Assembly: GCA_001599815.1 (NCBI GenBank)
Contig: BCIA01000003.1
Location: forward strand, 1,488,001 to 1,552,000
Reading direction: 5' to 3'
Length of the DNA: 64,000 bases
Source of the DNA: Furcasterigmium furcatum
Lineage: Eukaryota; Ascomycota; Sordariomycetes; Glomerellales; Plectosphaerellaceae
The position numbers were made by a program, and so were the translations under genes. Positions 1 to 11,000 of this stretch are shown here, in pieces. Within the stretch, counting starts at the first letter, position 1, and every line of letters begins with the position of its first letter. The notes beneath the pieces are model-generated. The model saw nothing but the letters and a program-made list of their open reading frames with translations, was not told the origin of the DNA and made no database searches.

Positions 1-670
1 GCTGGCGCCCCGGCTCTGCTGGCGTTGATTGCTGGCTCAAGCTGGACGAAGGAAGGCGCCGGCGAAGTCCTCGCCGTCTACTGCTACTACATCCCCCTCA
101 TTGCCCTCAACGGCATCACAGAAGCCCTTGTCGCCTCAGTCGCATCCGAGGCCCAGGTCCACCGTCAATCGGCCTGGATGACCCTATTCTCACTCATCTA
201 CGCGGCTGCCGGCTACCTCTGCCTCGTCGTCCTGGACTTGGGTGCCTCCGGCCTCGTTTACGCAAACTGCATCAACATGCTCTGCCGCATCGCGTGGAGC
301 TTGCACTTTGTCAACGCCTATTTCAAAGGCCTCGGCGTCCCGCAAAGCCTGTCGGCCCTGCAGCCCAAGGCCCTTACCGCGTTGGTGGTCGTCGTTACGC
401 CCAGGCTAGTCAGACGTCTTACGGGCGTCACTGCACGCAGCGCTGGCAGCATCACGAACATCATCAAGGTCGCGACGACCGCCGTGCCGTTCGTTCTCGT
501 CATGTAAGTCTATTTCCTTACTTTTGCCCGCCGGAACACCATATATACACGCTATGGAGACGGACCGCGCAGGACACCGCGAGCTGACGCTGCTGGACAG
601 ACTCTTCGCCGAGCGCGAGTTCATCCTTGAAACATATCGGAACATGAGGAATAAGCAGAAAACCGCGTAA
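1..670 (+). CDS. RFT1: RFT1-family ER lipid-flippase protein, 3' part
   Basis: Only the C-terminal part is in the window; the frame is open from base 1. RFT1 proteins are multi-span ER membrane proteins needed for N-glycosylation, classically assigned to moving Man5GlcNAc2-PP-dolichol across the membrane. The call rests on the conserved stretch NGITEALVASVASEAQVHRQ followed by ANCINMLCRIAW, both typical of the family, within hydrophobic helices. A donor GTAAGT lies at 504 just before an in-frame stop. An acceptor at 599-600 restores the frame and gives a basic tail ending NMRNKQKTA with stop at 668-670. The intervening sequence also looks coding in the downstream frame, so the exact acceptor is uncertain. 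It is convergent with DBP3, 163 bp away. Confidence 0.85.
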
Positions 671-833
671 AGCACGCCCTCGTTCGTTTCTCGTGCCGTG
701 GGGGCGCGCCCGGATGCGTTTATACTTGGGTGGGAAGCCAGCCGTCTGGTCTAGATAAACAGATACCCCTGTAAATGGAGACAATGCGGTGATTTCAATG
801 CGTCCGCTCCCGCAATGCTGTGTGCTTTCTGGT

Positions 834-2824
834 CTAGTCGAATACAATCTTGGTGGCCTTCTTGGACATGTCGACGTCCTTGAAGAAGGCGCCGTAGGTG
901 TCGTGGGCCTTCTTCTTGACGGTGGTGCCGAACTTGAAGAGCTCGTCCGGCACGGGCTGGTCGGCGCCCTTGAGGATGTTGATCAACCTGCCGTTGTTAG
1001 TCTGGGTCTCCCTGCTACACGGCGGTTCGGGCTGCACTTACGATCCGGAGTGGGCCTTGTCCTGTTGTGTGAAGAACGTGATGGCCTCGCCGGTCTTTCC
1101 GGCACGGCCTGTCCGGCCGATGCGGTGGACGTAGTCCTCGATGGTGAGCGGGAACTGGAAACCTGTTAGTCGACGTTTTGGCTCGGAGAGGGGGTATGAC
1201 ATACCGTCACGTTGACGACCAGCTTCACCTCGGGGATATCCAGGCCACGGGCCGCGACATCCGTGGCGACGAGAACGGGGGTCTGGCCCGTCTTGAACGC
1301 CTCGAGACTCCTCGTGCGCTGCTCCTGGCGCAGGTCGCCGTGGATTCCGCAGACGCTGATGCCGCGCTGCTGGAGGAACGTCTCGACGCGCGTGGCCTCC
1401 TTCTTGTACAGGCAGAAGACGAGGATGCGGTCGTTCTTGTCCTTGGCGTGGTACTGCTTGAGGATCTGGAGGAGGCGGCGCTCCTTCTCGCGGCCGTCGA
1501 GGACCTCGACCTTCTGGGAGATGCGGACGTTGGCCTGGAGCTGCTCGCCGCCGTTGCCAGAGGGGTCCTCCTTGGGCCCGCCGATCGTGATCTTGACGGG
1601 GTCGATCATGAAGGTGGCGGCGAGGACGCGGACGGAGGTGGGCCAGGTTGCGGTGAACATGAGGGTCTGGCGGGTCTCGCGAGGGGGCATGGCGCCGAGG
1701 ATTTCCTTGATGTCGTCCTCGAAGCCCTTGTCGAGCATGCGGTCCGCCTCGTCGAGGACGGCGAAGCGCGAGCCGGAGAGGTCGATGGTGCCGTCGGACA
1801 TGAAGTCCCTGAGGCGGCCGGGGGTGGCGACGATGATGTCCGCGCCGCGCTGGATGAGGGCGCGCTGCTCGTCCTTGGAGGCTCCGCCGTAGATGCAGAC
1901 GCACTTCAGGCCGACGAGGGAGGCGAGCTGGGAGGTCTGCTCGTGGGTCTGCATGGCGAGCTCACGGGTCGGGGACACGACAACGGCCTTGATGCCGCGC
2001 TGCTTCTTGCCCTTGGCGGCGCCGAGGCGGTAGAGGGTCTCGACGAGGGGCAGGGCGAATGCCATGGTCTTGCCGGAGCCGGTCTCAGCGACACCGATGG
2101 CGTCACGGCCGGAGAGCGTCCATGGCCAGGAGGCGGACTGGATGGGTGTGGGGGTCTTGAAGGAGGCGAAGGGGGACTTGCGGAGAAGGTCGGTGGAGGG
2201 GAGGTGATCGAAGGAGATAATGGGGCGAAGGGCGGCTTCTTTTTGGGACTTGGTGTCGTCGATGACAATGGCGTGCTCGGAGAGGAAGGCGTCGATGTCG
2301 GATTGCGGGAGGCCGGCGAGCGACGGTGTCTGCTGGTAACCGTCTGAGGAAGAGGAGGTGGTGGTGGCTCCATTGGTCGGTGCCGGTGTGCTCTCGGTCT
2401 CCTTGTTCTTCTTGTCCTTCTTTTCCTTCTTGTCTTTCTTCTCCTTCTTCTTCTTCGGCAGGTCATCAGCATTGACCTCCTCTTCCGCCTCCTCGGCGTC
2501 CTTCATGGAGACATCCTCGCTTGTGGCAGCGGCGGACTCGGCCTCCTTCTGCCTCTTCTTCTCACGCTTTTCCTCCTTGCGCTTCTTCTTCTCTTCCTTC
2601 TCCTTCTTCCTCTCGTCCTTGGACTGCTCCTCGCTGCCCTCCTCGGCCTCTTCCTGCTTTCGCTTCTTCTCCTTCTTTTCCTTCTTCTTCTGCTTCTTCA
2701 GGGCGGCCTCGTCGCTGTCCTCAGTGGCGGGGACATCCTTGACCTTCTGCTTCTTGCTGGGCTTGACGAGGTCGGGGACACCATTGGTGTCGTCCTCGGC
2801 GAGGAGACGCTTCGTAGCAGCCAT
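834..2824 (-). CDS. DBP3: ATP-dependent DEAD-box RNA helicase DBP3
   Basis: Nucleolar helicase of 60S ribosome biogenesis (pre-rRNA processing in yeast). Model: complement of join(834..987, 1042..1154, 1205..2824), 628 residues, introns of 54 and 50 bp. Residues 1-150 are a Lys/Glu-rich low-complexity tail, as in yeast Dbp3. The core then shows Q motif FKTPTPIQ, Walker A AETGSGKT, PTRELA, TPGR, DEAD, TAT (SAT position), ARGLDIP and HRIGRTGRAG. The end GTTVKKKAHDTYGAFFKDVD is characteristic of Dbp3. I chose the start at 2824 (MAATKR); an in-frame ATG 36 bp upstream at 2860 would add 12 residues. The antisense strand of this GC-rich gene is also open for long stretches but has no family resemblance. 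Confidence 0.93.
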
Positions 2825-3456
2825 TGTGTGTGATTGAGCTGTCGGGTTAACAGTGCGCAATGGGTGGGCAGGATCGCAAATCCAGATGCGACGAGGCGGT
2901 CGGTGGTGGGAAAATGTCAGAAAAAAATTCTTATCTTATCGATAAGGATCGGCCACTAAAACTTCCCGTCCCCGCCAGGGGACTTGGGGACCTCAAGAGG
3001 GGCGTTGGGGCGCCATCGGTGCCATCCAACACCATCATCACCTGCAGACTAAGAGGCCCCGCAGAATTGTCCCCAGGCAGCACCCGCATCTTAATGCCAC
3101 TGGCTTGATTGGGACTAGTTCGCTTGTCGCTCTTGCTGAGGGCCTGCTCAGTTGATGCTCGACCACACTCATCGCGAAGTGGGATAGGTTTGTGCATAGG
3201 TATTGTTCACGGCTGCTACAGCGCGTGCCGGGAGCGCAGCTGCGCCATGAGCTCTGATAACGGGAACGGTCATCGGAAACAGTCCTTTCTAACGCCTCGG
3301 CTGCCTACGTTACCTACCTCCCTGCCTGCCTCTATCTGTGCTACCTCCTATCAATGCCCCTCCGCCCTCTTCCAGGTTCCCTTTAATCCTAACACTTCTT
3401 CTTCCTGCCTACCACCTACCACCCAGAGCCCATTGTTCATTTCTCCCCCCATCACA
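2825..3456. promoter_or_regulatory. Divergent intergenic region, DBP3 / unknown gene
   Basis: 632 bp between two divergent starts. The half nearest 3457 is C/T-rich (pyrimidine tract at about 3290-3450), usual for a fungal transcription start region. An in-frame ATG at 3247 could extend the downstream protein by 70 residues, but that stretch is Ser/Pro/Thr-rich and reads like leader. Confidence 0.5.
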
Positions 3457-4242
3457 ATGCCGACCGGCGACTCTGAAGACGTTCAGAATACACCCACATA
3501 CCCCTCTTACGAAGAGTTGCTCCAACGTCCCGGGGTAGTACTTGCCCCTAATACAAGCGGAGCCTTCTTTCGCCTCGTCATCAGGCTTGAGGAGCCCTTA
3601 TCTACTGCCGTTTCCGTCATGAATCAGGAACGAGATCTCGACGCACCATGGGAGCCCTATTGCCAGGAGACCGCTGACGGCCTGGTCTGGCACCCGATCT
3701 CACAAGAGTCTCTCTGCGACCCACCCGTCTCTTCTATCCGGTCCACTGTCGGGTGCCTCAGTGATTGGGAACTGGCGTGGCTCATGGTCTTCGACGACGA
3801 TGACCTCCAGCCCCCTGGCGACGGCGTCAACACGAGGTGGGGGCCCCCGCGGGAGGGAGAAGAACCCGACGACGACGAGACCGGCTTGAGTCTCATGTAC
3901 CACGAGGGCGAGCATCGTCCCCCAAACTACGACAAGCCCCTGGTCGTCACGGCTCGGGACAAGCTCTATATCACCGTCCACGAGTACCTGGCCGCCATTC
4001 ACTCATACCTCGTGGCCCGGCGACAGGACATCCTGGGGTCTCTGATCGTGTCTACCCAGTACGAATCACCCCTGCCAGCTGACACGAAACTCATTGCCAG
4101 CGGTTTTGGCGACACACTGGATGTCAAGACCGAAGAGAATTGGAAGGAGAGTGAGCGGAGCGCGAGGATCATGGCAGCTAACATGCCTGCGCCTGGTTTC
4201 ACCGTGGAATACCCACCCCATCTGTACAGCGTGCATTGTTGA
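3457..4242 (+). CDS. Conserved-looking hypothetical protein
   Basis: I do not recognise this gene. The start at 3457 (MPTGDSEDVQ) follows a C/T-rich leader and sits in a CACAATG context; the product is 261 residues, intronless. It is acidic in the middle (VFDDDD near residue 110, then EGEEPDDDETG), has several tryptophans and one cluster YITVHEYLAAIHSYLVARRQD near residue 180 that should be helical. No signal peptide or membrane span is evident. The soluble, tryptophan-containing composition and long open frame with little low complexity favour a real protein over chance. It ends 304 bp from the convergent PAH-domain gene. Role unknown. Confidence 0.65.
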   Translation: MPTGDSEDVQNTPTYPSYEELLQRPGVVLAPNTSGAFFRLVIRLEEPLSTAVSVMNQERDLDAPWEPYCQETADGLVWHPISQESLCDPPVSSIRSTVGCLSDWELAWLMVFDDDDLQPPGDGVNTRWGPPREGEEPDDDETGLSLMYHEGEHRPPNYDKPLVVTARDKLYITVHEYLAAIHSYLVARRQDILGSLIVSTQYESPLPADTKLIASGFGDTLDVKTEENWKESERSARIMAANMPAPGFTVEYPPHLYSVHC

Positions 4243-4546
4243 AGGTCGCGGAGTCTGGAGCTCCATGGCATAGTGCGGCCGGTCGAATCGCGACGGCCAT
4301 TGAGTAATGTGCCTATTAGCCGGCGTGACAGGTTATTTGCCTATGAGGAAACATCAGTCATGCGATGCGTTTGGCGTGCCTGAGATGTTGGATTCCTAAA
4401 AGCAGCGAGGCTCAGGAACGCATCCAGTTCAGTTGGGGCCTGGTAAACCCCATCTCCCCGGATTCCAGGTTGTCAATGCTGCAGATTCAACGGCACCAAG
4501 TTCACATTGATGAGCACATGGGCCATGCGGCCGTTCAAGCCGATCC

Positions 4547-4918
4547 CTAGGCCGCAGCCGTCTGTGCCGTCGGCTTCCTATACTCCTCCGGCACGAATAT
4601 CTCAAACTCCTCCAGCAAGTCGGGATCGTCCTTGAACAAGACCTCCAGCTTCGCCCTCGTCGAGCCCACGGTCTCGCTATCCTCCATCCCGGTACCCGCC
4701 TGTCTCCGTTCATTGTGCTCCGTCATCGTCTGCAGGAACTGGGCGTACAGCTCGGGACGGTCCTTGAGGCGGTCCTGGTCAACGTCAGTGCTTGACCTCC
4801 CGGACAGCTGGGCAGTTCGGTGCCAGCGTGCTCTGCAGCGAGCCGGGTCCACACGCACCTTGACCTTTTCGATGTAGGTCATGGCCCTGGCGAAGTTGAC
4901 CTGGCCGGGAGTTGACAT
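4547..4918 (-). CDS. Small protein with a single PAH (Sin3-type) domain
   Basis: Model: complement of join(4547..4774, 4859..4918), 95 residues, one 84 bp intron. Removing the intron joins AMTYIEKVK to DRLKDRPELYAQFLQTM, which with KLEVLFKDDPDLLEEFEIFVPE forms one complete paired amphipathic helix domain. In Sin3 co-repressors three or four such domains bind short helices of transcription factors. Here the domain makes up nearly the whole protein, with only short tails. It could act as a stand-alone adaptor or competitor in Sin3-type complexes; that is inference. Start at 4918 (MSTPGQVNF); an upstream in-frame ATG exists at 5002, but the stretch between is Arg/Ser-rich and looks like leader. 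Confidence 0.82.
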   Translation of the reverse strand: MSTPGQVNFARAMTYIEKVKVRVDPARCRARWHRTAQLSGRSSTDVDQDRLKDRPELYAQFLQTMTEHNERRQAGTGMEDSETVGSTRAKLEVLFKDDPDLLEEFEIFVPEEYRKPTAQTAAA

Positions 4919-6047
4919 GTTGGCTCGAGATGGAAAGTAAGATCGTGAAGGCGCAACTGGTCTCATGCTAGTCCTCCTGAAGGCGGCGTTGCGGGAAAAC
5001 AAGAAGAGGGAACACAGAGCGCCAGAGCTCCTCGAGCTCCCCTTGTCTTGCTCGTTTTATGACGAGCCAACATGCCATTGGGAACATTCACATGCAAGCA
5101 TCCCAATCCTGCACCAGCGGGGTTGGTTGACTCACTGCGGGGTGCGTCGACTTACAAAAGGTACCAACTTCTCGCCGATACTTCGGTGGTCGGCGGAATC
5201 AACTCCCCGCCGGCAGCCCAGCTCGCCTCAGTCTTCAGACAGCCAAGCATGAACTCTAGGATGGTGGGCAAGACCAGTTTACGCTGTCGGCAACATGACA
5301 CCTGAGCAACTCTGGATGGAGCACTGACATGGTAAGGATATCGCTCTATCTCAGGCGACTACCTATAAAACCATATGACTCTCAACCATCAGACGATCCG
5401 CCATCCCGAGGTGCTCTATTCCCCGTACAGAACGAGACGCTCACCCGCGCCGACCAAACAAGACATCAGAGAATAGGAAACATGCCCAGAAAGCAGAAAC
5501 ACCATGCAATGCACCGCCCTCTATCCGAGGAGTAAAAACGCCTGTGCTTGCTACCCAATCATCATTGGGGAAGGAGAAGAAAGAAAGAATAGCTGTCTTG
5601 TCTATACAGGTCCCCCCCTGCCGTCCAAGGCGCTATCGTTCTGCCCAATTATTCGTAAGAAAATGCCCAACGTACACCGGACGGCAGCCTCTGGCATGCA
5701 AATCCTCCGGCATCTCTCAGGATGCGTGGCGTCCGTTCCCAAACACATGGCCCATGAATCGTCAACGACAGGATGCTGCTCTTCGTCGCGTGCACGACTG
5801 GGCGCCAGCAGGGCCCCAACGAGCGGCGGGCGGTATGTCACGGCGCGTGCCCGGCCCACGCTCGCAGAGTCGCGGGGCGGGAAAAGGGGGGAAGGATTCA
5901 ACATCCGTATCCCGCGCCCTCAACCGTGCATCCGGCCCAGTACACGCATGCCGCCGGCCATAACATCATCCAAAGGCCTGGCCAGTCTCTGCATGCGCCA
6001 TCATGTGGCTCGGGGACGTGTCCTCCGCGGCGGTGTGCCGCTCACGC
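4919..6047. other. Intergenic, no gene seen
   Basis: 1.1 kb between the start of the PAH gene and the stop of the antiporter gene, both on the minus strand. It must hold the promoter of the former and the 3' untranslated region of the latter. No coding signal, RNA gene or repeat is apparent on either strand. Confidence 0.5.
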
Positions 6048-8027
6048 TCAGCGCCTGTCCGCGAACCGGATCATACTCCTGCTGCGGCTGCGGCTGCGCG
6101 GGGCACCGTTGAGCGCGGCCTCCGTCTTCTGCCTCTCGAGATCGTTGGACATCTTAGGCGACGGGTCCTCGTCGCGCCAGTCGGGCAGCTGCGTGGTGTC
6201 GAAGACGGGGCGCGAGAAGCGGTTGTACGCGATGAAAGTCTCCTTGTCGCCCTCGATGGCGTTGGCAGGCGCCGCGATGTGGATCGACTTGCGGCGCAGC
6301 TCGACGGCGTCTTCCTGGATGGGCTTAACACCCATTTTGCCGTAGATGAAGTCCAGCAGGGGGATGGAGAGACCGTGGACGACGATGGAGAACAGGGCCA
6401 GCCAGTAGACGGTGGGCCTGAGGGCGCGCAGCAGGTCGTTGACCTCGGTGTCGTTGGTCGAGTCGAGCTTGGGGAAGAGATGCTGGGTGTGCTCGACATA
6501 GAAGGCGGCGCCGACTCCGATGGGGCCGAAGTATCCCATAAACAGGGCCTCCTTCCAGCTGCGCAGACAGGTGGGCATGAGCTTATAGGTGATCATGATG
6601 GCGGGGATGCGGCGGAAGATGAGGACGAGGAAGCCCAGGCCGATGAGACGGCCGTAGTTGATGCCGGTGAGCTCCGAGTTGAACTCGTTCCAGGGCATGA
6701 TCGTGCCGAGATACATGAATCCACTAAAGTTCAGCAGGACATCCAGACTGGAGTTGACCTCGTCGTGCCTCTTAAGCGTCTCGTTGAGGTACTCGCCATC
6801 CCAGTTGAGGGCGCTGCCGGCGGCGAAACAAGCGAGCAGATCGTTGGAGCCGAAGGCACCGGCGGTACCGATCATGGTAAGACCGATGGCCAGGGGAGCG
6901 AGAAGGTAGCTCTCGCTGTCAATCCACTTCCTCTTCAGGCTGTACTTGATGGCATAACGGGCAAGGGTACCGCAGACCGCGCCATAGATGGCACCGAGAG
7001 CGACGACGTAGACCATGGTCAGGAGAGCCCAGTTTCCGAGGGCGAGGCCGACACCGCCGCCCTGGCGGTCAACAGCGCCGGCACGCTTGTGGATGTCACT
7101 CATGGCACCGTCGGCAGCGCCCTCGACTCCGGCGGTCTCGCCTCCCATAGACATGACCTGGACACCATCGGCGTGGCGCATCAGATATGTGGCGAGCATG
7201 AGGAAGGGGAAACCGAAACCGTCGTTGGCGCCAGCCTCAGAAGAGATGATCTCACGGACGGGACGAGCAACGTATTTATCGGCGAAGGGGCCCTTGGCAA
7301 CGGCTTGGGACAGGACGGGATCGGTGGAGGTAACGCAGGCGGCGATGGCCATGGCGGCGAGCAGGCTGACCTTGGGGATGACGGCGAGGATGCAGACGGT
7401 GGTGGAGAGCCACATCATGGACATGACGGGGATCAGAATGATCAGCATCTCCTTCCAGCGCATCATCTGGTACTTCGCGGGCAGCTGGTAGCCAGCAATG
7501 ACGAGCTGGATGCCAATCATCACTCGCATAAAACCCTAAAAGACAGGCAGGTCAGTAACCGGCCGGCATTGAGCGCCTGATGGAGCATGGGCACAAACGA
7601 ACCAGAGTGATCTCGGAGACCTGGCCGGGCTCAGCACCACCCCATCGATCAGCGACGATGAACTTGGCTGCGATGGGGCCGAGCAAGACACCCATGGCGA
7701 CCGCCGGCACTATTCGTCGTCAGCTCATCTGCTGCGTTGGGGGTTATGAGGGCCAACGTACAGGCTTCACCGAGGTACCATTTGTTCTTGATCTTGACCG
7801 AGATGAGACCGTAGAGAATGATGAAGAGGCCTGCGTGGTGGTGATGACTGGTCAGTTATCTGTTGTGTGCAACCCAAGAAATGCCAAGATGGACAAGATG
7901 CAGGGTATCTGGGCTGCAGGTCTGGGCATGCATGCATACCAAAAATGGACAAGATGATGTTCAGATCCGAAGGGTTGGTCTCGGGGGCTGCGAGGCCGCC
8001 GCTGCTTGCACTGCTGTCGCCAGCCAT
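6048..8027 (-). CDS. Sodium(potassium)/proton antiporter, Nha1/Sod2 type
   Basis: Plasma-membrane exchanger that uses the proton gradient to expel Na+ or K+ in fungi. Model: complement of join(6048..7535, 7603..7709, 7762..7830, 7940..8027), 583 residues, four exons. The start MAGDSSASSGG at 8027 is followed after splicing by LSIFGLFIILYGLISVKIKN, the usual first membrane helix. About twelve helices follow. Ion-pathway motifs are present: CVTSTDPVLSQAV (Asp pair region) and SSEAGANDGFGFPF (conserved Asn-Asp). The C-terminal tail is short and hydrophilic with an Arg/Ser repeat (RSRSRSRS) just before the stop, much shorter than in yeast Nha1 and closer to Sod2-type proteins. The antisense frame gives a 525-codon shadow, which I reject. 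Confidence 0.88.
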
Positions 8028-11000
8028 GGTGGGCGATGGTTGACCTCGGGGAGCTTCTGGAGGGTCGAGAGTCGAGAAAAAGAGCAGCACGTCGCGGGAC
8101 GGGCTGTGGTGAAGGAATGGATATTTATGGGAGGTGCGAGGCGGGAAACACCAGGGAGCTGGCGTGTAAGTGAGAGCCGGGAAGAAACCGAGACCTGCTT
8201 GATTTCTCCTGTGTGGACACGCCAACTGTGAGCTTTTGTCTTGTCGGGGTTTCCTGCCGAGAGAGAGACACCAAGAGTCCTGCGCCAGGCCAGGGCGAGG
8301 GGGGTGGTAAGGACAGAGGAAAAGGAGGGAGAGGTGTAGGGATGTTGAAGGGGCGGAATGCGGACAGAGGGTGGGATGTTCTCTCGGCGAGGTGGGTGGC
8401 AGGCCCTCGAATTATTATAAGGAGGTGAGATAGGCCGGGTAGGTAATAGGATAAGCATACTTGAGAATTGCGATGAGGATGCAGGAAACGTCCGGTCCTC
8501 AGAGGCGGCGGCGGACGGAGGCAGATCCACACGGGAATCTGAGACTGCGAGAATGTGGCAGGTTTGGCGCTGAATCAAGCTGGAGATCTTGGCAGACGGC
8601 CTCTGTGCTCAGATCCAGGTCGAACCTCCACCCTTAGGACCTGGCTCGTACTGACTGCACTACCTACGACTGAGCCGGCGGCAAGTGGGATCGAGGCGGC
8701 CGACAGGGATGCGCTGCTCCTGTGTTTCTTGTTCGCGTTTGCTTCCCTCTTCCTGGCGTCCTCAGTGCGGTTTCTGCTTGACGCTGCCGATAAGAATAGC
8801 AGTTCGGACCAGGCTGATACGAACAGTGATTTGCGCCAGACAAGAGGGACCTTGCTGGCGATGGGCGATCGAAGTATCAAGTCTCTGTCCGGGACAGATG
8901 CTTGCCCAATAGAGCTCGGGGTTGTATACCTGAGAAAGGGACTAGAAGTCTGGAAGTATCCTTGGGGGTGCAAGTGGTTGAGATGATGTCGTGTTGCTCG
9001 ACGAGGCGGCGTGGTCATGAAAGCCGGGTGGGACGCTCGAGTTATTTGACGCAGACACAATGGAAGGAGAGCTTCCATTCTCTTCGCCCTCGTCTTCCGC
9101 CCACGCCGACATGCTTTGGCATGGCATGGAATGGCATAGCATGGGGGTCGCAGCTCCGGGCCTGGCCGACGAAAGTTCTCCCGACTCTCGGTCTTGCAGG
9201 ATCGCGGGCCATGCTGTGCCTACGCTCTTCCGATCTGTGCTGCGTCAATATGGATTCGAGAAGCCGTCAGCGTGGCACCAGAAAGCGCCAAGCAAGCCGT
9301 GTGGTACGTCTGTCAGGAGACGGGAGGACCAGGTCGTGAGAGGCTCATCGTGCCCAGCACCCTCGCAGATGAACGACTTGGCCATCATCATTCGCATCCA
9401 TAGGACTGCTGCTTGGCCAAGCTGTCGAGATACCGTCCCGTACTTGGCGATCTACCCCATGATGGATGTGCAAGGTACCTGCGTCGCGACACCCTCGACA
9501 TGCTGGATGCCTGAACAGCAAGCCCGGGGGTGGTGATGGGGCAGACTCCCCCCTCTGGCCTCTGGCAGCCCAGGGCATCGGCGCCTGGAGTTACCTCCTG
9601 TACAGCGACCGTCGAGCACTATCGGGACAATCCGTCAGCGGTCGGTGCCAAGCGTCGGCGGACAGACGGGGGACGAGGGGAGCGAGCACGCGATGCCTCA
9701 GGAGACCTACGGGGAGTCAGGGAGGAGAGACCGAGAGAGGGAGGCGCTGATCATTGGCGAGTCCGAAACCTGAAAGTCAGGATCGATGGACTTGGCGGCT
9801 CTTGGCTGGCGCAGGAAGAGCAAGAAGCGAGCATTGGCAAAAACAGCCAAGCATTGGCATCGTGTTGAGCAAGGAAAGGCCAAGAAGGCCAAGAGGGCAT
9901 GGGACCGGCGCGGAAGATAAATGGTTTCTCAATGCCCGCGGCCATCAGTGGGCTGTGACGCCAATAATACCGCACTCTGAGACAGTCCGGGTGCTTCTAT
10001 TCTTGAAGCGACGTTGAATCTGAGTTGGAGACGAGCGGGAGCCAGTGAATGAATGAACGGGGGCGTCTGAGTCTCTCCCTGTCCGCGGTCTGATCGGGGG
10101 ACTCGGAGGGAGCTCGGGGCAGGGAGCATCCATCATGTCTGAACTGCAGGGCAGGAGCGAGCGAGCGAGCTTACCGCAACTGGAAACTCGCCCGCCAAGT
10201 TGTTTCCATCTTCAAGTCAGGGCTGTTTCTATCCAAAGCAGCAGCAGCTCCCGGTCGAGACTGCCATGTCTGCTCACAAAATCTCCCTCCCAATGGAAGG
10301 TCCGGGCTGAGAATGGAAACCCTTAATCATCAACCACCCCTGTCCCTGTTCAAGCTTTCGCCAACCAGGCCAAGTCGGGCCACTCCATCCCCAAGCATTC
10401 CACCACCGCCACCGAGAGAGCTTGACCCTGCTGCTCTTGGACTCCTCAACACACAGACCCCTATGATTGCCCTTGGCATGTGCCAGCTTCACTCACTTCC
10501 CTGCATCCCGTGCAAGAGATTCGTTGCATCGACTCGCCGCCAGCGCCCTCTCGGCGCTCGGAGCTCGTTATTTATGTATCAACCTTTCCCGTTTCTCTCC
10601 GGCCGCGTCCGTCTGGTCTCGGTGGCGGACGCCCGCCCGACTACTCGGACATTGGTGAAACCGTCTGTTTTTGGAATCATCCACGGCGACCTCCCTCGAC
10701 GATAGCGACGACTCGTTTAAGACCGCCTGCACAGCCTCTTGACGATCAATCCGCCGGCCACGTCCATCTATCACGAGCCAGGCCTGCTTGCCTGCCTTGC
10801 TTGCGTCCGATCAATCACAGACAGACCGCTGGCCAGGCCGCATCCCTCTTTCATGCTGTCCATGGCAACTCGAATCGGGAATCATCCCCGAGGACGAGGC
10901 GGGAGAGAAGAAGGCCACCTCCCTGTGTGTGCTGGCATGCCACCAGGGAATCCCACGCTGCTCACCCGGGATTGCCTGCTTCCCCACGTACCTCGCTATC

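Noticed and set aside
1178..2347. 389-codon plus-strand frame
   Set aside because: Antisense to DBP3, Leu/Gly/Glu/Asp-rich without domains.
6003..7580. 525-codon plus-strand frame
   Set aside because: Lies antisense to the antiporter; Asp/Gly/Glu/Val-rich as expected from the complement of GC-rich membrane-protein codons, with no motif.
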